A stretch of 64,000 nt of DNA from Lunularia cruciata (GCA_948567375.1 OX419759.1:10446744-10510743), one strand, 5' to 3'. Shown: positions 24,401 to 36,367, counted from the stretch's first letter. Program-made: numbers and translations. Notes: generated by a model from the sequence alone, not told the origin.

Positions 24401-26277
24401 CTCAACTCTCCGTAGATTGTCATTGTGCAATTGGCTTGATCCACACTGCAAAAATATACTCATCTTCCTCCAAAGCTTGCTCTATGGTTTCTTCACTAAC
24501 AAACTTCCCATCTAGGGATTCATTTCTCTTCAAAGCTTACTCCATTGTTGCCTTCTTGGCAAACTTCCCATCTTGGAGCTCCTCTCTCTTCAAAGTGTAC
24601 TTTATGGCTACCTTCTCAAAAAACTTCCCATCTTGGGACTGACTATTCTTAGGTGTTTTACTAAGAGGTGCCAAACAACCTAATCGGAAATTCCTACCTT
24701 GGTGTTGTACTTGAATTTGTCGTCGGGTCCAATCAAATTGAACCTTATGACATTCAAGCCAAGGTAGTCCTAGAATGACATCATAGTGTAGAGGTGCCAC
24801 TTCAAACCTCATGCACTCCAAATACTCTTTCCCAATCTTAAAAGTAACAGGATGTGAGATACAAAATGCAAAACCCTTTCTACCATCCGCTATCATCAAT
24901 CTACTTCTAATCATTGGCTTGATAGGAATACCCAATTCCTTTGCTACTTGCATAGATATGCAATTCTTTGAACTTCTAAAATCAACCAAAATCCTACAAC
25001 CCCGATTAGATATCATACCTTGCAAGTGAAGCAAACTTGCATAGGTCGAGCATTCAATCCAATTGGAACTAATCAAGCTCTCTGTAGGTGGCTCAAAATC
25101 TCCTACTAGGATTTCTCATTTCCTTGATCATTTTGTTCCACAAACTCCATTTGGGCAACTTGTTGAGGTTGCCCATTCCTAAGTGGACATTCAGCAATGC
25201 AATGTCCAACTTTGTGACAATAAAAACAACCTCTACTTTTTGCAATCTTTCTCTTTATGTTATACTAAGTGGTCTCCATTGGATAGCATCAATCTCCATT
25301 GGTGTTGGTTCTTCCACCCGTGCATAGTGTATTGATAAGCTTTGTGTAGGTCAACATCAAGACCAAGTTGTCACAACCAAGGAATCAAAGTGCTTAGCCA
25401 ATTGCATGGTTTCTTCTATGTTTTGTGGTTCATGCATGGTCACCTCCAATTTTGTTGTGACTTCAATCCCCGCACAAATTGATCCAGAGATTCAACTTCT
25501 TGTATATTTGGAATTTTCATGATGATGTTCTGAAATTGTGTGATGTAGCTCCTTACTGAGCCAATTTGCTTCAACTCCGCCAATTTATCTCATGCGGCTT
25601 GGGTGGCATTTATAGTTTCAAATTGACCAAATATTGTATCCTTGAATTTTGCCCATGTCAAAATTGGTGCAACAATATGTTGTTCAGCTCGCTCCACTTG
25701 GAATTGCCACCAAAGTTTTGCCACACCATCCAGTTTGCTAAAAGCCAAGAGAATCTGTTTTTGTTCATCTTGAAGATTGGTGGCTTCAAAGTAACATTTG
25801 CAATCAAACACAAAATTCTCCATTGTGCCCCAAATATTCTTACCTTCAAACACCTTAGGTTTTGGAAATCAAATACGATCTTCTTCATCTTGAACTAGCA
25901 CTCTCTCAATATGTTCTTGTTGTTGTTGGTCTCATTCATCCAACAATCAAGTAAGGTGCTTGATTTGTTGCTACATCACAAGGATAACGTCAAGTATTGC
26001 TACCATAGCTACTACTCAATCCCTAAACTCCCAATTTATCTAATTGATTAACACATAGATGTAGCACATCCCCCATTCTCCATAAGTTACAACCGGAAGT
26101 ATCAAGGGTTCCTCAAACAAGGTGATCATATGTAGAAAATCCTGCCCAAAGCGCAAGGTGATGAATTGTGTGAAATGATACTTGGGTAATAGCTGGACAT
26201 GAAAATCACAATATTTTGGCGGAAGTGGATTTGGTGGTCCATAAATTTCATCCATCCCATTCTTGCTCTAATACCAA
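21496..26277 (-). mobile_element. Ty3/gypsy chromovirus, family B, element C internal region (inactivated)
   Basis: This is a sister copy of element B with the same order: gag (about 25990-25150, including KNIWGTMENFVFDCK), a zinc-knuckle region that has lost its CCHC pattern (about 25250-25190), protease-like domain (about 25030-24660; LVDFRSSKNC, with the Gly after the catalytic Asp position replaced), RT (about 24386-23505), RNase H (about 23400-23100), integrase (about 22990-22050, with SLDLITSLPKTKQGHTTI) and the chromodomain end near 21750-21550. The linker after the protease carries DGKFxxKxA-like repeats shared with B. Multiple stops make it non-autonomous. Confidence 0.9.
26266..26277 (-). 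other. Primer-binding site of element C
   Basis: The minus strand next to the 5' LTR reads TTGGTATTAGAGC, one mismatch from the complement of initiator Met tRNA (TGGTATCAGAGC), in the same position as in element B. Confidence 0.85.
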
Positions 26278-26689
26278 TGTAAAGGGCCAAGACCGAGGAG
26301 AGAAATAGGAGAATGGAAGCTCACATTGGGAGGTTAGAATGAGGAAAAACTCCAAATGTCTAGCATGAGCTTTGGCTTTGGTATTTATAGGTAGCATACA
26401 AGGCCCTTGAGAAGCTTCTCAAGAAGCTTCCTTGAGCCGCTTTTTTAGAGTGCAAGCCAAGTTAATTAAGAAGCTTCTCAAGAAGTTTCCTTCTAGAAGC
26501 CGGCTACTTGGCATGCAAGTTAAGCTAGTTGGAAGCTTCTAGAAGCTACTTACTTGAGGTGAAAGCTAAGCTAGCCAAGAAGCTTCCCAAGAAGATTCCT
26601 AGATGCTTTAGGAATATTCTAAGCTAATTTGTCTTATTTGCTACTTCGTTAGCCCTACTAGCTTTGTTGCTAAACTCCATATTGTTACA
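26278..26689 (-). repeat. Family B 5' LTR of element C, with heat-shock-like array
   Basis: This 412-bp LTR runs from tgtaaagggcc to attgttaca. The TATA box CTATAAATA is the complement of 26382-26390. Upstream of it on the minus strand are GAAgcTTCtcaaGAAgcTTC near 26410, GAAgcTTCtaGAA at 26532-26544 and further GAA/TTC units to 26620. Confidence 0.9.
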
Positions 26690-27403
26690 TCAATTGATGC
26701 TACCTAACAAGTTGCCTCAAGGATGGACACTAATTGGTGCCTTTCAAAGTCCATGAGTGGTTGCCAACACCATCCACCCATCTCATGCCAACATTCCAAC
26801 CAGCCCCTTCCAACATCTACACCTAATGGCAATGAGCACCAACCTTACTTCCAAACCCTTTTCCCATCCACACCAAGCATCATCCAATGCCTTCCAACAT
26901 CCATACAAGGCATCAACCTCTTAACCAATTCCTTTCAAGAGCCACATTGGGTGTCAATGAGCATCCATAGACTCCAATTGGCTTCAATTGGTACCAACCA
27001 ATGCTAACCTTAGATATGATGGTTTACAAAAATAGGTTCATGCAATACTAGTTCTAAACAAAATTGGTTCATGCAATACTAGTCCTAAACAAAATTGGTT
27101 CATGCAAAAGAACAAGGCTAGTGCTTAACATTCTCCAAAGGATCTTACATCACAAAGAAGCATAAGAGAAGGACTTGGTGCTAATCATATACCAAAGGAT
27201 GTTTCTATTACAAAGGAATATTTTATCATTCAATTTCCTCATGATGATGAAGAAGACATTGTTGCATCACCCTTGACCCACTTTCTTGTCTACCAAGCTC
27301 TATCCTATTGAAAGAAATTTTTTTATCTACTTGATTTTCCTATGTAAATTTGCCACTTTAACAAATATGCATTTTTATTAGTGTCTTTAAGTTGGACTCT
27401 CAA
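26690..27403. other. Spacer with a 31-bp tandem repeat
   Basis: About 26700-27000 is CA/CCA-rich and gives an unremarkable plus-strand frame. From about 27028 to 27110 a unit with core ggttcatgcaatactag is repeated 2.6 times at an exact 31-bp period (cores at 27035, 27066 and 27097). No gene is supported. Confidence 0.6.
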
Positions 27404-27961
27404 AGTAATACTATTAGCTAGACATATTATCTCAAGGTGGAAATTGGCTTGGTAATATTTGGAAATATCTTAGATATGATGATCTAAGTAGATTAGATAG
27501 AGGTGCATCAAAAGAGTACTTCTACAAATAGGGCAAAGGTTAAAAACACCTTGAAATCTTCAGAGACAATTTTGGAGGCCTAAATGGATGAATTAGGCCA
27601 TTATTGTAAAGAAGTTGCCTTATCTTCCATGTTTGTCTCATTGAGAGGTTTTAGACAGTACTCACCCATGCTGTTTTGAGCTTCCTATAGGAAGATTCAC
27701 TCCATTCAAACTTTTTTGCTAACCAGATTAGACAAGGACCAACATGTCACTATCCATGGAACTAATCTAAAGGTAGAGCTTGTTGACTTGTTGCCACACC
27801 GAGTATCTTATCCAAGGGTGGAGCTTCCTTTGAATGGATCCTCTTTGCTACATAATGAAGATAAGGTGCTCCTTTGGCATATTGTAGTATTGAGGGCTGA
27901 ACCTTTATTTTTTCTTCTCTTGTGTTTCTTTTGGGGTTCTCTTGCACTCGGGACATTACCC
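27404..27961 (+). repeat. Family A LTR in plus orientation
   Basis: It begins agtaatactattagctagac, a mutated form of the family start TGTAATACCAATAGCTAGAC, and ends near gggacattacc (family end GTATTACA, mutated). The core gcatcaaaagagtacttctac is the reverse of the other copies. No coding sequence of the family is recognised next to it, so it may be an old solo LTR. Confidence 0.65.
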
Positions 27962-29340
27962 TCAACTCGCAAAGATAATGCCGTCTACTTTTTAATACCT
28001 CATATACAATGCTCATCGATCACATTTTCCTTTACCAAATATTTGTGGAACTCTTGCTTGTCCTTTATTTGGTGTGCTTGAAGGCAGGGACTAGGTGATG
28101 CATAGGTACATAACCAAAATCACCTAAAAGATACTCTTTGGCCTCAAAACTACAACATCTCCCTCTCTGGTTCAAATCACTCCATAGTGATGATTTTTTT
28201 AAATAGGTCATGTTGTGACATGACCATGACATTTGTGCAAATCAAAAAATCAAAAATTGAAGCATGCATAAATAATCCAAAACGTGAAGCTACAAAAATC
28301 TAATCAATTTTAAACACTCTAATTAAGAAAATGAAGAATTACATATTGACCAATCTAAACTATTATGTTGTGTAAAATGTACAATTTATCTTTTATCACC
28401 TCACATCACTTGGCCTTTTATGGAATAAGAGAATTTCTTGCTGAAATATCTTTCTCTATCCACTATAGGTCAAGCTATGAGAGGAAAAAATGTTCCATCT
28501 ACCAAACCTACACAACCAAGAAAACCTTTGTGTGCAAAAACTGCTAATATTCTACTTCTCTTCGTATGCTCAGGCCATGCCACTTCACTCCTCATTAAAA
28601 CTTAATATGACTAGCATGATTGGATTGGTAAAGGCAATTGTTGAACCAACACTAATGCACCAAATTTTCAACCCTCTTGCAACATGCGGCTTGATGGGAT
28701 CTTCCCATCCTTTTTGTTTTCTATGTAGTTGCCCCTTTCCTTTCTTGCAACACAAGCTCCATTACAGTGATGCTCAAATCTATAAAGAGCAAGAGCTACT
28801 TGGATCCATGTTGTGCTTTTGCTCCTGCCAGTAGTTCTTTACAAATACCATATGATCCTTCATCAGACCTACTAATGTTAAAGAAGAATCAATGCACATT
28901 CTAGTTAGTTTGCAAAATGTCTTTACATCTAGACCTCTAAAATATTTAATTACAAATTCCATGCTACAAGGGTACATAACTCTAGGTTCTAAGTAATTAT
29001 GTAAATGTGCATACTCCCACACACTAAGCAATAGTTTTAGCATACCTATATCTCCCTCTTCATCTTCAAGTTCATCAAATGTTGTCTCAAAATTTAATGG
29101 ATAGTTGATTGTATACAGTTCTGAATGTTTCTGGTGAGTTCTCCACACATGCTACCTCTCAAGATGCTCTACTTTATTATTCTCAAGTCTAGTATAACTT
29201 AGAAATAGTCAAATTTCTCTTTGTGTCGTGCCAAACTCTCTTTGACCTTGGATCAAGTAAAAAGTAAACATCCAAGAAAGCTAGCACTCTTGTGAAGAGA
29301 GCAAAGGAAATGAAGAATTCAAGATAAGAAATCAAGATCA
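27962..29340 (-). other. Unassigned DNA with one unrecognised 122-aa minus-strand frame
   Basis: 28780-29148 on the minus strand is an open frame with protein-like composition, including FDELEDEEGDIGMLKLLLSV and KYFRGLDVKTFCKLTRMC. It reads like an alpha-helical domain fragment, but I cannot place it. No splice-supported extension was found. The remaining bases are AT-rich and featureless. It may be a gene relic carried by a transposon. Confidence 0.3.
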
Positions 29341-29382
29341 GATCAAATGCATTGGAATCCTACCTGCAAAAAAAAACACTAT

Positions 29383-29642
29383 GAATTCACACCCTTTTAG
29401 ATGTAGAGAGACCATTCAAGCAAGTAAATCCACACTCTCTAGACCGAAAGAACCATTCGAGCAAAGAAATCAAGGAAAATGGATAAAGATGAATTCACTC
29501 TCTTTGAGATGTAGAGAGACCACGCAAGCAAGTAAATCCACACACTCTAGACTGAAAGGACATTCGAGTCAAGAAATCAAGGAAAATGGATCATTATTAA
29601 TTCACACTTTGGGTAGAGACCCTTTCAAACCAAGAAAATTGG
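29383..29642. repeat. Minisatellite 1, ~108-bp unit, ~2.4 copies
   Basis: Units start at 29383 (gaattcacacc), 29491 (gaattcactc) and about 29597 (partial). They share gatgtagagagacca, gcaagtaaatccacac and caaggaaaatggat. Confidence 0.85.
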
Positions 29643-29683
29643 ATAGCTCTGCAATGGATTCCCTCCCAATCCTTCTCACTTGT

Positions 29684-29912
29684 GGTCAATTCTTCCCAAA
29701 CGATCAAACTATCTAGAAAAGAACCATCTCCCGCTCTGTGACTAGAACATAGATCCAAATTAATCAATGGTCAATTCTTCTCGAACAATCAAACTGTCTA
29801 GAAAAGAACCATCTCCCGCTCGGTGACTAGTACATAGGTTCAAATTAAATCAATGGTCAATGTTTCTCAAACAATCTAACTAGAAAAGAACCATCTCCAG
29901 CTCATACAAAAA
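29684..29912. repeat. Minisatellite 2, ~85-bp unit, ~2.7 copies
   Basis: Units start at 29684, 29769 and 29855 with ggtcaat, followed by tctagaaaagaaccatctcc. The second copy is nearly identical to the first; the third is shorter. Confidence 0.88.
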
Positions 29913-29950
29913 ACTTCATATCCTTTATTTCTTACGTACCACATATTATA

Positions 29951-30200
29951 GAGTTTGCTACAAATAAGAAAAATTGGACAGAATTTCGTTGTGTATCCCT
30001 TTCTTTCTCTCGCCCGGACCCAATACCTATGTTTGCTAGACTTCCTAAATACAATTAAGAAAATATATAGATCTAATATGGAGTTTATCGAAATTAAGGA
30101 ATTTGGACGAAAGTTCATCGTGTGTTCCTTTCTTCCTCTCACACGACCCCATACTGATGTTCGGTAGACTTCGTATATACAATTAAGAAATTTTACAGAG
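29951..30200. repeat. Tandem duplication, ~130-bp unit, 2 copies
   Basis: 29951-30080 and 30081-30200 share gagttt, then a diverged match through cctttctt(t/c)ctctc, and tacaattaagaaa. Both frames remain open on the minus strand, so the predicted peptide there (29876-30247) is itself a two-fold repeat. I regard that frame as a by-product of the repeat. Confidence 0.7.
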
Positions 30201-31262
30201 AGTTTCGTAGCTCTGTTTCTGAAACCCGCTAATAGCACTACCATCAAAGGCTTTCTACAAACCTTGGTTATGGACTTGTAAAGAAACTCAGTGGAAGCTG
30301 AGCCGTTTCAGAATTCGCTACTAACGTTTTCGTTCCTATTCCTACTCCTGCAGGAGTTGTATCCGTAACATCCTTCCGCATTAGTTAGGACGTCTAATTC
30401 GATGTCCAAACTCCAGTACAGTCTTTACAGCATTGGCTTTCAACGCGGAGGAACTGAGGGCTCGCACTTTTCGGGGAAGGCTAGGACAGGTTTCTGATCA
30501 TGAGTCGCTCTTACAACTGTTCAATACTAGAGTGGCTCTAAACTTGTTCGTCCACACATCACTCAGTGAGATCATGTCATGGAAATCTCCTTACATAAAA
30601 TGGAAAAGGGGAAGAGCCCTCAGACTGAAAAGCTTCGGTGTCTTTGCAGTATTCACGGAATTCTAGAACAACAATTTCGGGTTCTGATCATGATCCACTT
30701 TTTATTTCAGTACCAACCTTGCTCTTAACTTATTCAGCTACACAGAAGTAGCACTGCGATCTTGACATAAAGAAAGCACCTAGAACCTTAGAACTAGAAA
30801 TCTTAGAACGATGAGGGTCGATGTCTTCGCACGTAACGAAAACATCCACCGACTCTGCCAGCTCTATGCACACCTCCCAATACTATCATCATCTGATTCG
30901 CGCCAGGCCCTCTCCACAGCAACTACTTCGGCAATTTCTTAGCCGGCAACGAAGGGATTTCTCGTCTGACCATCATCGGGCAGGCAAAAAGAGATGGACT
31001 TAACAGTACCCCAGAATTGGGACCAAGTCTTAACGGTGCCCCAAGTTGGCAGTAAGACTCAGCAGTACCCCTTTTCCCTTGACGTGGCGTGTGAGTCCTA
31101 CTTGGTGTCTAATTTAACCAACAACTAGACAATGTTCTCGTAAAGAACATTATCTAGGATTCAATTTCAAGTGTAACATCGCATTCAATTTCAAGTATAA
31201 CAGTTCATTATTTGCATCGACCAGGATCCAACGACTGTTGAAATTCACGACGATGAGATCGC
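30201..31262. other. Gene-island flank, no confident gene
   Basis: GC content rises here. A plus-strand frame at 30433-30666 (77 aa) is unrecognised. The segment around gatcatgagtcgctctt (about 30495-30600) is repeated in diverged form at about 30675-30775. Three degenerate copies of a cttaacagtaccccag-like word lie at 31000-31070, and a 14-bp stem (one mismatch) with a 5-nt loop lies at 31125-31157. Confidence 0.4.
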
Positions 31263-31739
31263 CTAACATGAGGATAAGTAGTAAAATAATGGAAGTAAAA
31301 AGTAAATTGGATTGGAGAGAGTTGGGATCGGAGGGAAATCTGGCCAAAGTTCGATCCGGATGGAGTCTCGAGTTAACTTCATCGTCCGCGCCATAATTAG
31401 TTTGAAGTTGAACTTTCCGTCCGGCCGGATGTTCATTCCTGGCTGAGTTTCCATCCTGCCCGAAGTAGGCTGAGCTCCCCATCCGACCCAAGTTCTGGAC
31501 GGTATTCTCATCGCTCTTTTAAGGGACTGGGGAATGTTCTCTTCTCCACTTACTGTAGTACTGCGGGATCTATGCATTTTACACGTACTGAGTAAATTTA
31601 TGTACAACAGAGACAACAGAGACTCGTGGTTGCCAACTATGATAAACGTGCACGGCGAACCACGTGGCACTAGGATGGTACTTTCAACTCTTGCTGCTAA
31701 CTTGGCGCCACATTTGGTGCATCTGAGCAACTGAGCCAT
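31263..31739 (-). CDS. Unrecognised 158-aa open frame with a CxxC pair
   Basis: From an ATG at 31739 the minus strand stays open for 158 codons. It starts MAQLLRCTKCGAKLA, which contains a CxxC pair that could bind metal. A TATATA sequence lies about 110 bp upstream (31850-31856), but it is a near-palindrome that could serve either strand. The rest of the protein is not recognised and no intron is needed. The frame lies in the gene island. It may be a small real gene or a chance open frame; I lean slightly to chance. Confidence 0.3.
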   Translation of the reverse strand: MAQLLRCTKCGAKLAARVESTILVPRGSPCTFIIVGNHESLLSLLYINLLSTCKMHRSRSTTVSGEENIPQSLKRAMRIPSRTWVGWGAQPTSGRMETQPGMNIRPDGKFNFKLIMARTMKLTRDSIRIELWPDFPPIPTLSNPIYFLLPLFYYLSSC

Positions 31740-33498
31740 GTGTGACGCCAGAAATGGTGGCACCGCCTACTTGTTTGGCAAGAGATTTCCGAAACCGGCT
31801 GGTGGCTGCAGGAGCTGCAGCTCATTGCCAGCTCTCCTCCTGATTCCCGTATATAGAGCGCGAAAGAGAGAACACCAGAGATTCCACACTTATTCGGTTC
31901 GAAAATAAGTGTACGTGATCACCAGGTGCAGTTTACTCGCCAAAAGACCCTCCATCATGAAAGGAACAATGTTTGAAGGCGAATTGCAAGAGTAGCTAGA
32001 GGGCAATTACTTCGTGTAGATTGAGAGCAGATCTAACACCAAAGCATGTTGCTCAAAGATTTTCCTTTGCTTTCGCTTTGTGCTCTATCATGGACGGAAT
32101 TCTTTATCACTATCTCTCTCAACGTCCTGCATTGCTTTCTTGCAATTGATTGAAAATCAACTGCAAGAATGCACACTTTAAGATGAAAAGGCATTTGATA
32201 GCTATCAGACGCAACGCAACCCAAAGTGATTAATCCAACGCAACCCAAAGTGATTAATCCATATTTGTGTTTCTAGTGATGTTTGTCGTCGTCCATTTTA
32301 GTTTCCAATCCTATCCAATTCTTAGTCCACTGATATATTTTTGTCTTGCGAGACGGGACAGAATGAATCTTTGTCCTCTAATAGACAAAAGTACAGATGG
32401 TGGACTATTTTACCAGTCGAAACTAGGTTCACAATAAGCATACCAGTTGTGACTTATACAATCTCCCAAAGAGTCAAGCAGTTCCGTCAACCTACAGTAT
32501 ACACATTGCTAGTGTTCTTCAACAAACAAGATATCTTGATGATTCCATTTCTCTTCAACTTGTCCTTTTACCAGAATCTGGACGTCTCGGAGCTTAAGCA
32601 CTGAAGAGATGGTTTATGACAAGAGGTGAAACCACATGACCCCAAGTGAATGTCGAGAATTCTCGTTTAGAAAAGAATTTCGGGTTCTTTGCCTTAATGA
32701 AGAGAGAAGTAAAGAACGTGTCCTTCATTTCAAAGCCTATGTAACCATGGTATGACGCACACTATCGCATACTGGACCAAATTGGTTCGGTCGTACCGTC
32801 TTTTTGGTTTTACTGGAGAGAGAGAAAGAAAAAAGAAAACTTGATGAGAGCTGGATTTGAGGGAAGGGACCTACTTCTCATCACTTAACTTTTGATGAAA
32901 ATTCCAATAGTCTGTATTGTGGAATTGTTTTATATCTCTTTCCTAATGCTCGAAATTATGTCCGCACTATACACATCCTGCAGTTGTCTCCAATGATGTA
33001 CATAGGCAAAATTGGGTTGAGTTTCGAATCATCAGATCAGATGAGACCCGCCTCTTTTCCACACAGAAGTTGTTTATCGACCTATAAAATCGGGAAGTTC
33101 GAGCACGTCCATGGGAGTCGTTTGAGACCACACCTGTCAATCCTCAGGATGTAAAGAGAGAATTCACCGTCAGCAATATGTAAGCAGGGTCCATTCCTTT
33201 TCACTCCCATTGCCACTTTTCGAACATGCCTACAGATTTACCAGGAAAAGGAATACAAAAATTTTCGGAACATAGGCTCCTAGGAAGTAAATGACCGTCA
33301 TGAATAGATGTACCCCCACATGCACAAAAAAGTCAAGCAACGATTTAAGAGCTCCTCCATGAACCATTAAGAATGAAAAACTTTATTTTAGAAAAGTAGA
33401 AAGTTGGAAGTTGACTAGAAGGTTTTGTATGAGTGTTAGTAGACTCAGTGAGCTGAGAAGAATGAGACACCTACGCCTGTATAGTAGCAGTAGATCGT
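31740..33498. other. Intergenic, with an exact 24-bp tandem duplication
   Basis: aacgcaacccaaagtgatta... occurs twice, identical over 24 bp, at 32213-32236 and 32237-32260. Short plus-strand frames (for example 32341-32604) have no recognisable domains. No supported gene. Confidence 0.5.
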
Positions 33499-33720
33499 TC
33501 ATTCTCCCGATCTTAAGCTAGTACCGTAAACTATTCTCTCTACGCTAGTTCTGGAGGATTGACCAGATCTGGTGCGAACAATTTCTGGGAGGTACTCATC
33601 CCTGACTTCGTTTCTGAGTTCCATGATCATTGTATGGGTCAGATTCGGCGGATTGAGAGCCAACAATGCTACGTAGCTACCGTAACACTCTTTTGTTTTA
33701 TTCGTATAGCAGGCCACAGC
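33499..33720 (-). other. Possible 3'-terminal exon of an unidentified minus-strand gene
   Basis: The minus strand is open from about 33720 to a TGA at 33499-33501 and gives a protein-like, charged C-terminus (MELRNEVRDEYLPEIVRTRS ... GTSLRSGE). Upstream are several AG acceptor candidates in a CAG-rich stretch (about 33718-33735). The next upstream open segment (33809-34066) could be another exon, but phases do not join cleanly. Family not recognised. Confidence 0.3.
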
Positions 33721-34079
33721 GTCTGCTGCTTGCTGCTACGTATATAGACTACATTGAAGTAAGGGCCTTTCATGAAATATGAATCGCCTGTTGCATCTCT
33801 GGAGTCTTTTACAACTGGTCCGGTGGAATCAACACCTTATCCATCCTCACGGAAAAGGCCTGCTGTTGTGAGTAGATGTTACAGTGAAAGGGCTTTATGG
33901 ATATCCAACCGTCAGAGATATCCATAACCAAGTTCGTCTGCATTGACTGCTTCGAGATTGCCTCAGTTTTCTGAGGTGGATGGACTCGTCCCCCGTTTTT
34001 GCATTCCCTCTGTGGTCCAGGCAAGATTGGTAAAGCCATGTCCATAAATTTGCAGTTCATGAGCATATAGCACCATGCT

Positions 34080-34122
34080 GAACATGAGACAGTTATTCCC
34101 AGGGAATAACTGTCTCATGTTC
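34080..34122. repeat. Perfect 43-bp palindrome (21-bp arms, 1-nt centre)
   Basis: 34080-34100 (gaacatgagacagttattcc + c) is the exact reverse complement of 34102-34122, around a single A at 34101. It lies in non-coding DNA of the gene island and is not part of a recognised element. Confidence 0.95.
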
Positions 34123-34146
34123 TTCAAATTTCTTGATTGAATTTGC

Positions 34147-35013
34147 CTTCAGGCATCCGGTCTTGACAGGAATCTGGGATCTAGCATTGTACTTTCGTAA
34201 AGAAGTCTCCTCTCTGAAAGATAAGTGCTTCTTTTACCTGCTCCCGGGGAACCCATCATATATAGAAAACGTTGGGACGAATTGTCCGAGCGGAGGAGTA
34301 GCTTTGGCGCGTAGTAGCGAGCAAAATTTGGCCATGGCACTTACTCGTGATTTGGAACTATTTCTTGGCAACTTCCAGCTTTTGGTGTGAAATATGTACT
34401 CTGAGACTTCAAAGTCAAGTTCCATGGCTTTGTATGAATTAGCTGTTTTGCTCCCTTCTGATCCTGTTCTTGATCCAATGTGGAGGAAAGAAAGGCGACC
34501 GCGTAGGATAACAAGAGGGGGATGGGAAGACCCCATCAAGCCGTACAAGGGAAACACATGGGCGTCTAAAATGGGCTAATCCCCAACAGTGTCGGTAAGT
34601 GGAGACAGGGTATGTTTGTTACACCTTTCACCAGGGTTTTTAATTTCTGAGAATTCCTTTCTGAGCTTTGCAATTGTAGTTTGAAAGGATATCTTGTACT
34701 TTTCGTTTAACTTGAAACGAATGAAGAGGGTAAGTTGCCCCGTTGAAAGCATGCGGAAAGAACTCCTTGGTTGGAACTCCTTGTTTGAAGAGGGTAAGTT
34801 GCTTCAGGCATCCGGTCTTGACAGGAATCTGGAATCTTGCATTTTTCTTTGCGACAGTAGTCTGAATGGATATTGGTAGATGAGAGCAGAAGCCGTTCTA
34901 GGAACGGGTGATTCAGTCTGAATGGATATTTTGTGCTTTGCCTGTAGCTTGAAATGAATGAATGAATGTAAGTTACCCCGTTGAAAACATGCGGAAAGAA
35001 CTCCTCGGTTTCT
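34147..35013. repeat. Interleaved local duplications in non-coding DNA
   Basis: A ~30-bp word (cttcaggcatccggtcttga) occurs at about 34149 and 34803. A ~97-bp unit with core catgcggaaagaactcct occurs at 34677-34772 and 34914-35010. A gggaagacc/ccatcaagcc word near 34525 recurs at about 52698. These may be pieces of one decayed low-copy element. Confidence 0.6.
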
Positions 35014-36053
35014 GTAATTCCAGCAAGTAGCATTTATCTTCTTATGTATGCAGCAGCAGCTGAAGATATTGAGATAGAAAATGCATCATTATCACATAAT
35101 GGGGTTTAGGTTTCATATAAACTTGAGGAAACTCGAGCAGGCATCGAACTCATCTGGCACTGCACGTATGGTGTCTGATACTCAGGATGATGAGTCTTAC
35201 CTTTTAAGTTCTTGATCAGTCCAGCTACCCACTTTCAGGACCCGCAAGAGAGGAAGTTGGAATACTGATAACCTTTTGGCGGAGAACAAGCGGAGGGCTT
35301 TACGATAATGGGTGCAGGTACACTCTTTCCACGCAGTGGTGAACATTCTGCGAGGAGATTATCACTCTTGTGGAGTAGCTGAGATCCGAGAGAACCTCTA
35401 TATGAGATGCTGAATCCATTAGAAGCTTGCAAACATTGTGTGCCTGTGGACTTTTCCCCTCAGTGGTTTCGCTTTGTTTATAGAACCCCGTTATGAACGA
35501 AATAAGCTTATCAACACAGAAGACACTTTCCTAATATGTGCTGCGATTCTGCTCAACGACCTTCTTCTCCATGACATCGGAATCATTGATTTACTGGGCT
35601 CTCCAAATCCATTTGAGTTCTGTTGATGGGAGACAACTATCTATGTTCCATTATCTCTGCCAATACTATTACGTGTGAGGCCGTGAAAAGCTGAAGTACG
35701 GTAACCTTTCTCTGCTAAAACGAGTTTCCAGGTAAACAGGTCACAGCTCCCAAAATTGATTCGACTGAATCATCAGTAAGTTAGCATGCCATAGTCATCA
35801 CAAGTATTCCTAAGTCTCGTATCAGAAATACCCCACATTTGCAGCGAAGCCAATCTTCTTGACATTCTAATCTGTGTTTCGTCAAAAGATGAGTGGACGC
35901 AAGAATTCATATTACTAGTAACAAAAAATAATCTAGAGTACAAGCGAGGAGGTGTCAAGCTATGGCGGCACAGGAAGTGGCACATTAGATAAGGCAAAGA
36001 AGTTAGTTAAGTCCAAGGGCAGAATCTTGATGAACAAGTGCCAGTAGTCATGC
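35014..36053. other. Intergenic, no supported gene
   Basis: A plus-strand frame at 35438-35626 and a short AG...GTAAGT interval ending at about 35780 (TAPKIDSTESS) hint at plus-strand exons leading into 36054-36367, but I could not build a consistent model. Confidence 0.35.
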
Positions 36054-36367
36054 CTCATCGAAGCTTGCACTGTCTCGTGCCTTCTCTTAGTCCTTCCAGC
36101 AGTTTCTCCATTTAACGGCTTGAACCTGTCAACTTCTTCACTGTTATTCTCAGTGCAGAGAATCAGATTCAGAAACGAGATGAGACTGTCTCGCCTTCTT
36201 CCAAAGCCTTGGGAGACTGCAATGAAGCACCGTCGTTCATAAGCACGGAAAACTCCATCCTCTCGGGTAGTGTAAATTCACTTCAGCGACGACCCCGGAA
36301 GCCGAAAACGAGCATCAGAGGTGGCTGTGCTTCAATGTACCAGTTGTACACCAATTACTCGACATAA
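36054..36367 (+). other. Possible 3'-terminal coding segment, plus strand, convergent with the SEC1-like gene
   Basis: A frame open from about 36120 to TAA at 36365-36367 encodes ENQIQKRDETVSPSSKALGD and a basic C-terminus (RRPRKPKTSIRGG). A pyrimidine-rich acceptor (ttattctcag or ..tgcag) at about 36153-36158 would start the exon. Family not recognised. It would end about 180 bp from the stop codon of the opposing SEC1-like gene. Confidence 0.3.

Noticed and set aside
29383-30200. CRISPR-like array
   Set aside because: Repeats are 85-130 bp, directly adjacent without unique spacers, and the genome is eukaryotic; ordinary minisatellites.
29876-30247. 123-aa minus-strand frame
   Set aside because: Produced by the two-copy ~130-bp tandem repeat; the peptide is an internal duplication with no domain.
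34149-34340. Minus-strand peptide with GSPGAGKRST, resembling a P-loop
   Set aside because: GK is followed by R rather than S/T, the frame is 63 codons and no other NTPase motif or splice-consistent extension is present.
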